From: DATGIQ01 sp035295665
Lineage (GTDB): Bacteria; Planctomycetota; Planctomycetia; Gemmatales; Gemmataceae
Length of the DNA stretch: 16,660 nucleotides
NCBI GenBank assembly: GCA_035295665.1
Contig: DATGIQ010000674.1
Coordinates: 1 to 16,660 of the forward strand
Direction of reading: 5' to 3'
Part shown: piece after piece, positions 7,154 to 14,329 of the stretch
How the letters are laid out: every line of letters starts with the position of its first letter
Position numbering within the stretch: position 1 is the first letter of the stretch
Translations under genes and position numbers: made by a program
The notes under the pieces: generated by a model
Seen by the model: the letters and a program-made list of their open reading frames with translations, nothing else
What the model was told of the DNA's origin: nothing
The model's database searches: none

Positions 7154-9553
7154 TTAATGGCCGATGAAGCCCGTCACCAAGTAGCCGGCGTTGCCGCCGT
7201 CGTCGGTGTACGTGCTGTCGCCACCGCCGCCGTTGATGATGCCAAAGCCGGCTGTGGTGTTGTGCGCTTCCAGCGTGTTGCCGCCGGACGGGCTCAACGT
7301 GATATTCAGCTGGCCCTGAACATTCAGGATGTCGCTGGCCACAGGTCCCATACCGTTCTGGAAGCCGAAGCCAGGCAGACCGGAGGGGATAACTCCGAGC
7401 CAGACGAAGTCTTCGCCGGCGCCGAAGTCGGTCATCGTCAACCCAGGCGGTGTTCCGGCAACGGCATTTCCGAAGATGGTGTCGGTGACCTGGACATTGT
7501 CCAGAGCAACGTAAACACCCAGGTTCGGGTTGCCGTCCGGCACTTCCGTACCGCTGCTGTTCAGAGCGACCGCGATATTGCCAGCGGTGACGCCGGACAT
7601 CACGAGCGATTCGCGACTGTTGAAACCACCGCTGCCCAGGGTCATGGTCAAATCGCCTTGCACGCTCATCGGATCGAGCAGGAAGGCCAGACCATTGTCC
7701 GCACCGAACGGCGAAGCAACGCCTTGGCCCGCACCGCCGCCCGCACCGGTTTCCAACTTCGGCTGCGCCGTTGGGAAGACGGTCAGGTTGCCGGTTCCGA
7801 GCTGGAGGCTGCCCAGGACGTTGTTCGACATCTTGACCGGCCAGCCCAGAGGCTCGCCGTTGTTGTTGCCGTTCACATTTCCAGGAATGCTCAGGTTGTT
7901 GCCGATCTCAAAGGTCATATCGCCGTTGATGGCTCCGGTGCCAACCTGACCAGAGGTGAAGACCGACGGAGGAGCGATCTGGTCGTTGGCGGTCGTAGCC
8001 GGGAACGCCGAACCCTGGACCGGGTTGATGGTGTTGTCACCCACGTTCACGACTTCCGTGGCCGGGATCAGGAACGGTACGGGCATCGTCGGCAAGGCCA
8101 GGAATTGGCCCGTCACATTCGCTGCCACAATCACCGTATCCACGTCGTTCTCGACCGCGAAGAAGAGCTGGCCGGCAATCATCTGACCGGTCGACGTCGT
8201 GCCAGGAATGCCATTGGTCACGGTGCCGATATTACCGATCTGAGCCAGCTGGAAGTGATCGCCCAGACTGAACGTGGCAATGCCGGGGAGAGTGATGCCG
8301 GTCGCCTTCAGCGTGTTGCCGCTCAGGCCGTTCACGTGGCCACGCTGCGTGTCGTAGTAGTAATCGCCGTCATCAATCTGAACCGCCATTTGCGGCGTCA
8401 TGATCGGGAAGGCCGTCTTGAACACCTGGTTGTTCAGCGTGACGTGCTGGATGTGGACTTGGTTCCGATGGCCACCATCTGGGCTCGGTGCCACATTGTT
8501 CTTCGTCTGCACGATGCCGGCCCCACCCGGGCTGATATGCGTGCCAGCGCCGAACGGAGGCGGAACGGTCGTGGCGGCCGGCAGGAGCGAGCCGCTGACA
8601 CCGCTTTCGTCCAGCACGTTGAGGTTCAGGTGCTGGCCAATGTAGGTGTTCGTATCCATCGTCACGGTCGTATTCATACGACTGCCCGCGAACTCGGAGC
8701 CGGACGTGACGTCCGCCTGGAGGATATTGGAATGGCTGAAGGTAATGTTCGGCGACTTGCTGCCGGGGTTGCCAGTACCGACGACCGGGAGGGCATCGGT
8801 GAGGATGGCGGCCTGGCCCACGTCGATCGTGTCGATCTTGTAGGTGTTGTTGCCATTGCCCGTCGTGAAGGACATCTGGCCGATGGCATGGAGCCGAGGA
8901 GCCGGATGGAACGTCGAGTTGACGACGGTAATGTTGTTGTCCGAGTTATTGACCAAGCCTGCCGGAGCCGGCGGGGAAGGAATGTTGGCGGCGTTGATGA
9001 TATCGAAGCCGAGGGTGACGTTGGTTTGGGTGGTGTTGAGGGTTCCGGTGCCAGGGGTGATCATGGATTCGCCGGCCAGAACGTTGGTCAGGTTGACGGT
9101 GTCCGTGCCGGTGCCCGCGCCGTGCCAGCCGTTGAAGATGAACGCGCCGGCATTGGTCGAAATGTTCTTCAGCTGAACATTGTCCGTCCCGGAGCCGACG
9201 TCGACGTTGATGTTGCCGGGGATGGAGAAACCATTGAGGTTCCCCAAAAGAATGACGTTGCTACCGTTGCCATCGGAGATGAACAGGCTGCTCACCGAAG
9301 AGAGCAAGAAGTTGGCGGCATTGCCGCTCGTGATGCCGTTCACGGCCGTGTGGCTGCCCGGGATCGGGGCGACCGAAAGCACATCGCCCAGGACGCTCGT
9401 GGTCCGGTTGATCTGGAACTGGTTGTTGAAGTTGTCCCCACTGATGAAGACCGCCCCGGTGAAGGGATCTTGAATTGCCGTGACGAGGCCAGACGGGGTC
9501 AAGCGATCTTCAAGGTACTCAATGGTGAGGGTTCTGCGACGTTTTTGCAACAT
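7154..9553 (-). CDS. Large planctomycete surface/secreted protein with LEDR motif
   Basis: This 799-residue protein begins MLQKRRRTLTIEYLEDRLTP. A basic patch followed by L-E-x-R-L shortly after the start is a hallmark of large exported planctomycete proteins. The rest is rich in Gly, Asn, Thr, Ser and Val and very poor in Cys and Lys, with many short strand-turn units (for example VNLTNVL, GNGNNTYKI, GGFNSRESLVMSG, GNIAVALNSSG), suggesting an elongated beta-solenoid or filament-like fold. No catalytic motif, transmembrane anchor or sorting signal is seen at the C-terminus. The ATG at 9553 is chosen because AGGAGG lies 10 nt upstream; an in-frame start at 9622 would add 23 residues lacking homology appeal. 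It is convergent with the PAS gene and preceded by 1.4 kb of gene-poor DNA. Confidence 0.82.
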   Translation of the reverse strand: MLQKRRRTLTIEYLEDRLTPSGLVTAIQDPFTGAVFISGDNFNNQFQINRTTSVLGDVLSVAPIPGSHTAVNGITSGNAANFLLSSVSSLFISDGNGSNVILLGNLNGFSIPGNINVDVGSGTDNVQLKNISTNAGAFIFNGWHGAGTGTDTVNLTNVLAGESMITPGTGTLNTTQTNVTLGFDIINAANIPSPPAPAGLVNNSDNNITVVNSTFHPAPRLHAIGQMSFTTGNGNNTYKIDTIDVGQAAILTDALPVVGTGNPGSKSPNITFSHSNILQADVTSGSEFAGSRMNTTVTMDTNTYIGQHLNLNVLDESGVSGSLLPAATTVPPPFGAGTHISPGGAGIVQTKNNVAPSPDGGHRNQVHIQHVTLNNQVFKTAFPIMTPQMAVQIDDGDYYYDTQRGHVNGLSGNTLKATGITLPGIATFSLGDHFQLAQIGNIGTVTNGIPGTTSTGQMIAGQLFFAVENDVDTVIVAANVTGQFLALPTMPVPFLIPATEVVNVGDNTINPVQGSAFPATTANDQIAPPSVFTSGQVGTGAINGDMTFEIGNNLSIPGNVNGNNNGEPLGWPVKMSNNVLGSLQLGTGNLTVFPTAQPKLETGAGGGAGQGVASPFGADNGLAFLLDPMSVQGDLTMTLGSGGFNSRESLVMSGVTAGNIAVALNSSGTEVPDGNPNLGVYVALDNVQVTDTIFGNAVAGTPPGLTMTDFGAGEDFVWLGVIPSGLPGFGFQNGMGPVASDILNVQGQLNITLSPSGGNTLEAHNTTAGFGIINGGGGDSTYTDDGGNAGYLVTGFIGH

Positions 9554-9611
9554 GGCTACGATGCCTCCTGTTAGGAAAAGACTGGGCGTAGAGGCGCGCC
9601 TGGGCGCCCTC

Positions 9612-9639
9612 GCCATATGCAAGGGGGCGACCTCGTCAA
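9612..9639 (-). promoter_or_regulatory. Weak candidate promoter for the surface-protein gene
   Basis: On the minus strand TTGACG (9639-9634) is followed after 16 bp by TATGGC (9617-9612), about 60 bp before the start codon. The -35 match is good and the -10 match poor, so confidence is low. Confidence 0.25.
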
Positions 9640-9920
9640 CACGACGCGGTTCACTGGCAATCCTGGAGCGTACCAGATTGCACCCTTGGCACGATAAGCA
9701 CGCGACCTGTTAGACGCAATCGGCGTGCCGACGGCTTGTGGGGATGTTCTTGCTCTGCTCCAACATGGTTTCTTGCCCCTCTGCAATTTATCTTCCTGAT
9801 CATACGGCACATAGACTTACGATGCAATCCCGCTCCCCATTTTTTTTCAGAATCCAGCGGCAAATTCGTCATTTTTCGGGTTGCCCAACGACCCCTATTC
9901 CCCTGAAATCGTTGCTCCGT

Positions 9921-9936
9921 GTTAACGGGAATTGAC
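9921..9936. promoter_or_regulatory. GTTAAC-pair element 1
   Basis: The sequence is GTTAACGGGAATTGAC: two GTTAAC-like blocks with starts 10 bp apart. It is the leftmost of five such elements and lies 32 bp from element 2. As GTTAAC is its own reverse complement, the element has no clear orientation. A binding site for a dimeric or tandem-binding regulator is the simplest reading. Confidence 0.55.
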
Positions 9937-9952
9937 AAGATTTACGAATCGT

Positions 9953-9968
9953 GTTAACCAAAATTAAC
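9953..9968. promoter_or_regulatory. GTTAAC-pair element 2
   Basis: The sequence is GTTAACCAAAATTAAC: blocks 10 bp apart, differing from a perfect pair by one base. It starts 32 bp after element 1, close to three helical turns, so both would lie on the same DNA face. The cluster is about 370 bp upstream of the surface-protein start. Confidence 0.55.
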
Positions 9969-10337
9969 AGCACTTGAGTGATCACGAATTGATGCGTGTT
10001 TGGCCCGCCGACTTTTCCATCCCCAATGAGTCAGGAAGTCTTTTCATAATCAAGGTTTGCATCCAAGGATCCTCCCAGGAAACAACTCTTCCATGATGGC
10101 CAGCGCAGAGGGCGATTTTTGACTTCGTAAAATGGGTAAAAAATTCCGCCTGCCTAAAAATCTTGGACCCCCTGCCTGAAAAGGCCCCACCCTGGTGGAG
10201 GTTGGCTCGCTGCCATTTCCCCTGGACCCGTCAACAAGGCACGCCCGGCGAAGCGCCACACTTGGCACTTCCGAGCCATCTTTGTCTCCATCGACTTCAT
10301 CGACCGTCGTTCCCCTCCCCTACTCCTGACCTTCGTT

Positions 10338-10422
10338 CCTGGCCCGCGTTCCTGAACTTCGTTTGGGAACGCGCCAGGTCGAAACTCGGTTTCGTGCCGC
10401 GGCTACACGGAGCAGAGTTTCG
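10338..10422. repeat. Region of nested inverted repeats
   Basis: CCTGGCCCGCGTTCC (10338-10352) pairs with GGAACGCGCCAGG (10366-10378) with one bulged base. Immediately beyond, CGAAACTC (10380-10387) pairs with GAGTTTCG (10415-10422). Two adjacent hairpins in a gene-free stretch suggest a degenerate small repeat element or a structured RNA. No promoter or terminator clearly belongs to it. Confidence 0.5.
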
Positions 10423-10585
10423 CGGAGTCCCGTTGCCAAACCAGTGTTTGGGGACGAGAACGGAGAGACTTTCGTGAACCGAAGTTTGGAAACCGAGACC
10501 CACGGAGACAAAAGAAGCACCATCGACGAGGATTCTGCCCACTTCGCAACCTGGTCCGGCGTCGTCATGGCTGGTCACCCGCCGC

Positions 10586-10601
10586 GTTAACGGAAGTTAG
10601 C
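10586..10601. promoter_or_regulatory. GTTAAC-pair element 3
   Basis: The sequence is GTTAACGGAAGTTAGC: two blocks 10 bp apart with one deviation in the second block. It is the first member of the right-hand cluster, about 400 bp upstream of the ThuA gene. Confidence 0.55.
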
Positions 10602-10615
10602 GCACTCATGCAAGT

Positions 10616-10631
10616 GTTAATCAAGGTTAAC
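10616..10631. promoter_or_regulatory. GTTAAC-pair element 4
   Basis: The sequence is GTTAATCAAGGTTAAC: one deviation in the first block and a perfect second block. It starts exactly 30 bp after element 3, repeating the three-turn spacing of the left cluster. Confidence 0.55.
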
Positions 10632-10868
10632 CGAATCGGCTACCGCAGCGAAGCCAGCACTCTCACGGTGTGCCCTCCGGAGTTCCCCCGCGAGGTGGAC
10701 AACAGCAACGATGTCACCTGGCCAGCGACCTGGTTTGGATGCGACTTGCACACCGGCGCAAAGTCTTCCGGAGACACCGGGTGCGCACCTTTTGCCGGAC
10801 TTGGCGGCAGGCATCCCATTTCAGCCGCCTCGGGATGTCCGCTCTCCGTCTTGGTTCGATCCGAGCTT

Positions 10869-10884
10869 GTTAACTTCGGTTAAC
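10869..10884. promoter_or_regulatory. GTTAAC-pair element 5
   Basis: The sequence is GTTAACTTCGGTTAAC, the only perfect pair: both blocks are exact and 10 bp apart. It lies about 120 bp upstream of the ThuA gene start, a good position for an operator or activator site. TTCG in the spacer could also make this a small hairpin, but the other elements lack a pairing loop. Confidence 0.6.
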
Positions 10885-11002
10885 ACGGAGCGGCCCACGC
10901 CGGATTGCTTCCCCTCTGTGCGAGATCGGAATTGCTCGCTATATCCGTCAGAGGGACGGTCCCCTTCGTCGCACCGATTTTCACACCTGGAAGGTCGTAT
11001 CC

Positions 11003-11788
11003 ATGAACCCCCGAACCCTTCTTCCCATCGCCCTGGTTGCCGGCTTCTTGGTCACGCTGGCCGGGTCTGCGCAACAGAATGTCCCCAGCGGCGCCAAGGT
11101 GCTTCTGTTGTCGGGCGGACAACGCAATCATCATGGCTACCGCCGGCAGGCGCAGCTTTTGCAAAAGGCGCTTGAAGACACAAAACAGTTCCAGGCGACC
11201 ATCTGTGAGGACGCCGCCATTCTGGAGACGCCGGCGCTGCAAAAGTACGACCTGATCGTGGCCACGGCCGACCGGCGCGATCCCGAATTCCGCCTCACGG
11301 AAACGCAGCAGCGCGCGCTGCTGAAGTTTGTCCACGACGGCAAGGGCTTCTTCGCGCTGCATGGCTTCTGTTGCGCCGATCGAATGTGGGTCCCCGAAAT
11401 GCGCGAACTGTTGGGCGGCGTGCTCGCTCACTTCGGCACGCCGGATACCAAGGTTCAATCAGGAAAATTTTTGCTGAAAATCTTGGACCCGAGCCATCCA
11501 GCCGTTCGTGGGCTAACCGATTTTGAGCATGAGGATGAATTGTACTACCACTTGCAAACACACGGGGAATTGCATCCGCTCGCCGTGGCCAGTTTTGAAG
11601 GGATGGATTGGCCGGTGCTCTGGACGCGGATGTATGGCCTGGGCAAAGTTTGCGTGAGCGTGTTCGGCCATTGTGGGGTTCAGCCAGGCGCGAAGGATCC
11701 GCTGGAACACGAGCCGTTCCGGCGACTGATCCTACAAGGAATCGCTTGGTCGGCCGGGCGGGAACTGCCGGCCAAAGATCGCCCGTGA
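11003..11788 (+). CDS. Secreted ThuA-like protein
   Basis: The 261-residue protein belongs to the ThuA-like family, a class I glutamine-amidotransferase-related fold that is abundant in planctomycetes and linked to sugar or glycan use (ThuA of Sinorhizobium acts in trehalose use). Recognisable parts are KVLLLSGGQRNHHGY (32-46), the core motif GKGFFALHGFCCA (113-125), HPAVRGL (165-171), DELYYHL (178-184), the MYGLGKVCVSVFGHC strand (210-224) and the C-terminal FRRLILQGIAWSAG (239-252). A signal peptide of about 23 residues ends near GSAQQ, so the protein is probably periplasmic. GGAAGG lies about 10 nt before the ATG. A perfect GTTAAC pair lies about 120 bp upstream, and the tethered sigma factor gene follows 73 bp downstream. 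The substrate is unknown. Confidence 0.87.
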   Translation: MNPRTLLPIALVAGFLVTLAGSAQQNVPSGAKVLLLSGGQRNHHGYRRQAQLLQKALEDTKQFQATICEDAAILETPALQKYDLIVATADRRDPEFRLTETQQRALLKFVHDGKGFFALHGFCCADRMWVPEMRELLGGVLAHFGTPDTKVQSGKFLLKILDPSHPAVRGLTDFEHEDELYYHLQTHGELHPLAVASFEGMDWPVLWTRMYGLGKVCVSVFGHCGVQPGAKDPLEHEPFRRLILQGIAWSAGRELPAKDRP

Positions 11789-11861
11789 AAAAAATGGGAC
11801 GCGCGGCCCGACTTCCTGCAGTACCTTAATGGGAAGACCATCGTGCAGGAGGGACGGCCGT

Positions 11862-14288
11862 ATGGCCAACGGACAGATTCACAGCCTGCTCCATCACCTC
11901 CGCCGCCTGGTAATTCAGGAATCGGCCGGGCAGACGGATCGTGCGCTGCTGGAGCGGTTCCTCACGGAGCGGGATGAATCCGCCTTTGCGGCCCTGGTTC
12001 GCCGGCACGGCCCGACGGTCCTGGGCGTTTGTCAGCGCGTTCTACAAAATCCACACGATGCCGAGGATGCGTTTCAGGCGACCTTCTTGGTCTTCGTCCG
12101 CAAGGCTGCCTCGATTTCCAAGCGGGAGCTGTTGGGTAATTGGCTCTACGGGGTGGCATATCATACCGCCCGGGCGGCGCGGACCGCAGCCGGCCTCCGC
12201 CGGGCGAAGGAGGCCCAGGTCATGCCTCGGCAAGAGACTCCGGTGGATCCGATCGGGCAAGAGTTGCGGCTGGTGCTCGACCAAGAGCTGAGTCGCCTGC
12301 CGGATAAATATCGCATCCCCATTGTCTTCTGTGATCTGGAGGGGAAGAGTCGGCGGAGTGTGGCTCAGGAACTCGCGCTGCCGGAGGGAACCTTGTCGAG
12401 CCGATTGGCGCGGGGGCGGGCGATCCTGGCTCGACGGCTTGGGCGGCGTGGTTTTGCCGTCTCTGCCGCGGCGCTGGCGGCGGAACTTACTCAGCAAGCC
12501 ACGGCCGCCGACGTGCCCACCGCCCTGGTGTTTTCAACCGTCCGGGCCTGCACCGTCTTGGCCGCGGGCCAATTGGCCGCGGCCGGCCTAATCTCGACCA
12601 AGGTCGCGGCCTTGAGCAATACGGTTCTGCGCAGCCTGTTCCTCGCCAAGCTGAAGATCATCACAGTCATGGTGTTGACGGGCACCGTTCTGGTGATCGG
12701 AACGGGTGGTGTAGCCTCCCTGCACCTGGGGATGGCCTCGCGGAAGCAAGCGAAACTCGACGGAACCGTGTTGAGTGCCGACCCTTTGCAAATCATCGAT
12801 GATGCCAGCAAAGCACTCCTGCAAGAAGCCCTCCACACGGCCGGAAGCATTGCCGATCCCTTGGCGAAATGCCACACGCTCTCGAGGATCGCCACGGTTC
12901 AGAGCAAACAGGGAGACCGAGTCGGCGCCCGGAAAACGCGGTTACAGGCCTTGGAAATCGCCAAAGAGTTAGCAAATGGTCGATCGAAGGTGATTGCGAT
13001 AGCGGACATCGGCCTTGCTCAAGTCGAGTGCGGAGACCGCGCTGAGGGTCTCCAGACGCTCCGAGAAGCCCAAGCCGTGGGGGCCGCCATCTCCGATCCG
13101 CATGAAAAAGGCAACGCTCTGATCCCAGTCCTCATCGACCAAGCGAGGCTCGGGGAATACGAGGATGCGCTGCGGACGGTAGCGAGCAGCGGCGATTTCG
13201 AACTCGCCGCCCTGGAGACGTTTGCCGGCCTCGTTCCGGTGAAAAAGGGAAATGAAGCGGGCTACCGGAAGGCCCTCGAACGGGCGGTGGAAATGGCGAA
13301 AGGAACGCGCACCACAGGAAACAAGCAGCGCGTCTTGTGCGCGATTGCGGCGGCTTACGCAAGAGTGGGAGACGTGCAAGGCGCCCTTCGGCTCGCCAAT
13401 GAACTCGACGCGTCCGACAAGCTGGTTGCCTTGCGAAAGATCGCCATCGCCCAAGCCCGAATCGGGGACATTGCAGGAGCTCTCCGAACCGGAAAGGTCT
13501 TTGCGGGCGCTGAGTCGAGAGCGAATCTCTTGGATGCCGTCGCTGTTGCACAAGCAAAGGCGGGAGACCGAGCAGCTGCAGAAACTACCCTTCAGGAGGT
13601 CCGCCAGATCGCGGAGAAGCTCCGAAATGGCCTGCCCGGCCGCGCCATGGGTCGCTCAGCCGCATTGAGGGTCCAGGAAGAGCTGGCGCGAACGCAAGTT
13701 CGGATGGGTGACCTCCCAAGTGCTCTTCAGACGGCTGCCGGAATCGACTCCGACTATGAAAAGGCCAGTGCCTTGGTCGAGATTGGGATCGCCCAAGCCG
13801 CAGCCGGCCAACCGGCCAACGCTAAGCAGACCCTTCGGGATGCTGCCCGAGCCGCCGAAAAAGTCATCCCGGGTACAGGGGGGGATACTCCGACCGGACG
13901 GTCCGGACCTCTCGAGTCAGCCAAGGCAGCCACGCTGCGGCAAATCGCCTGGCAGCAGGCGAAACTGGGAGATATCCAGGAGGCGCTACGCACCGTGGAG
14001 AGTATTCCGACCGAAATGGAGCGGGACACTGCACTCGGAGAAATCGTGCCGGCTCGCGCCGAAGCCGGCGATGTGAAAGGGGCGCTCGAAACGTTGCAGA
14101 AGCTCAAAGACATCGACTGGAAAGCCTATGCTCTCGAAAACCTTGTCAACGTGCAGGTGAAGGCCGGCGATGAGCCTGGTGCCTTGGCCTTGGCGGCTGA
14201 CCAGCAGTCTCCCGTCCTCAAGGTCCACGCGTTGTTGGGTGTAATAATGGGAAAGGGCAATCTGCCGGCTAGCCGGCGACAGCCGTAG
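11862..14288 (+). CDS. ECF sigma factor fused to a membrane segment and alpha-hairpin repeats
   Basis: The 808-residue protein starts as an ECF (RpoE-type) sigma factor. Region 2 lies at about 41-105 (ALVRRHG, DAEDAFQATFLVFVRKA, NWLYGVAYHTA). Region 4 lies at about 136-192 (ELSRLPDKYRIPIVFCDLEG, then the helix-turn-helix SRRSVAQELALPEGTLSSRL). A strong hydrophobic segment follows at about 265-287 (IITVMVLTGTVLVIGTGGVA). Beyond it, about twelve TPR-like helical hairpins with an IAxAQAxxGDxxxAL signature run to residue 780 (Gly-Asp type turns near 351, 391, 431, 463, 503, 535, 568, 616, 649, 703, 736, 769). The start at 11862 has AGGAGGG seven bases upstream. Sigma factors with C-terminal extensions are known in planctomycetes. 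No anti-sigma gene is adjacent, so the repeat domain is probably the sensor or inhibitor. Confidence 0.9.
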   Translation: MANGQIHSLLHHLRRLVIQESAGQTDRALLERFLTERDESAFAALVRRHGPTVLGVCQRVLQNPHDAEDAFQATFLVFVRKAASISKRELLGNWLYGVAYHTARAARTAAGLRRAKEAQVMPRQETPVDPIGQELRLVLDQELSRLPDKYRIPIVFCDLEGKSRRSVAQELALPEGTLSSRLARGRAILARRLGRRGFAVSAAALAAELTQQATAADVPTALVFSTVRACTVLAAGQLAAAGLISTKVAALSNTVLRSLFLAKLKIITVMVLTGTVLVIGTGGVASLHLGMASRKQAKLDGTVLSADPLQIIDDASKALLQEALHTAGSIADPLAKCHTLSRIATVQSKQGDRVGARKTRLQALEIAKELANGRSKVIAIADIGLAQVECGDRAEGLQTLREAQAVGAAISDPHEKGNALIPVLIDQARLGEYEDALRTVASSGDFELAALETFAGLVPVKKGNEAGYRKALERAVEMAKGTRTTGNKQRVLCAIAAAYARVGDVQGALRLANELDASDKLVALRKIAIAQARIGDIAGALRTGKVFAGAESRANLLDAVAVAQAKAGDRAAAETTLQEVRQIAEKLRNGLPGRAMGRSAALRVQEELARTQVRMGDLPSALQTAAGIDSDYEKASALVEIGIAQAAAGQPANAKQTLRDAARAAEKVIPGTGGDTPTGRSGPLESAKAATLRQIAWQQAKLGDIQEALRTVESIPTEMERDTALGEIVPARAEAGDVKGALETLQKLKDIDWKAYALENLVNVQVKAGDEPGALALAADQQSPVLKVHALLGVIMGKGNLPASRRQP

Positions 14289-14329
14289 CGCCGTGGGGCC
14301 AAGCGCGTTCCGCAGGACGTGTCGATTCC

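Larger units (their letters stand above)
9554..11002. other. 1.45-kb gene-poor intergenic region
   Basis: No convincing gene was found on either strand: the open frames here lack Shine-Dalgarno sites and give low-complexity Pro/Arg/Ser translations. The stretch at about 9780-10160 is markedly AT-richer than its surroundings, including an eight-T run near 9840. The stretch at about 10330-10530 holds imperfect inverted repeats. Five GTTAAC-N4-RTTARC elements occur near 9921, 9953, 10586, 10616 and 10869. The region must contain the promoters of the surface-protein gene (leftward) and the ThuA gene (rightward). Confidence 0.7.

Noticed and set aside
7157..9574. An 805-codon open frame on the plus strand opposite the surface-protein gene.
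   Set aside because: It is codon-aligned antisense to the real gene. In that register stops can arise only from TTA, CTA or TCA sense codons, which this GC-rich genome avoids. It has no protein-family character, and the minus frame has the LEDR motif and a good Shine-Dalgarno.
9839..9848. An eight-T run that could be a terminator tail.
   Set aside because: No GC-rich stem precedes it on the plus strand and no gene ends nearby. It fits the generally AT-rich patch.
10163..10883. Several open frames of about 65-104 codons in the long intergenic region.
   Set aside because: None has a convincing Shine-Dalgarno. The translations are Pro/Arg/Ser-rich and overlap in several frames, and the DNA contains inverted repeats and GTTAAC elements instead.
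10157..11490. The 14-mer AAAATCTTGGACCC occurs at 10157 and again at 11477 inside the ThuA gene.
   Set aside because: A 14-bp match is near chance expectation in a 16.7-kb window, and the second copy encodes part of the ThuA-like protein (KILDP). No flanking similarity was seen.
11789..11861. A frame through the gap before the sigma factor gene reads somewhat protein-like (DFLQYLNGKTIVQEG).
   Set aside because: It has no start codon of its own, runs on in the wrong frame into the sigma factor gene, and a strong Shine-Dalgarno for that gene lies within it.
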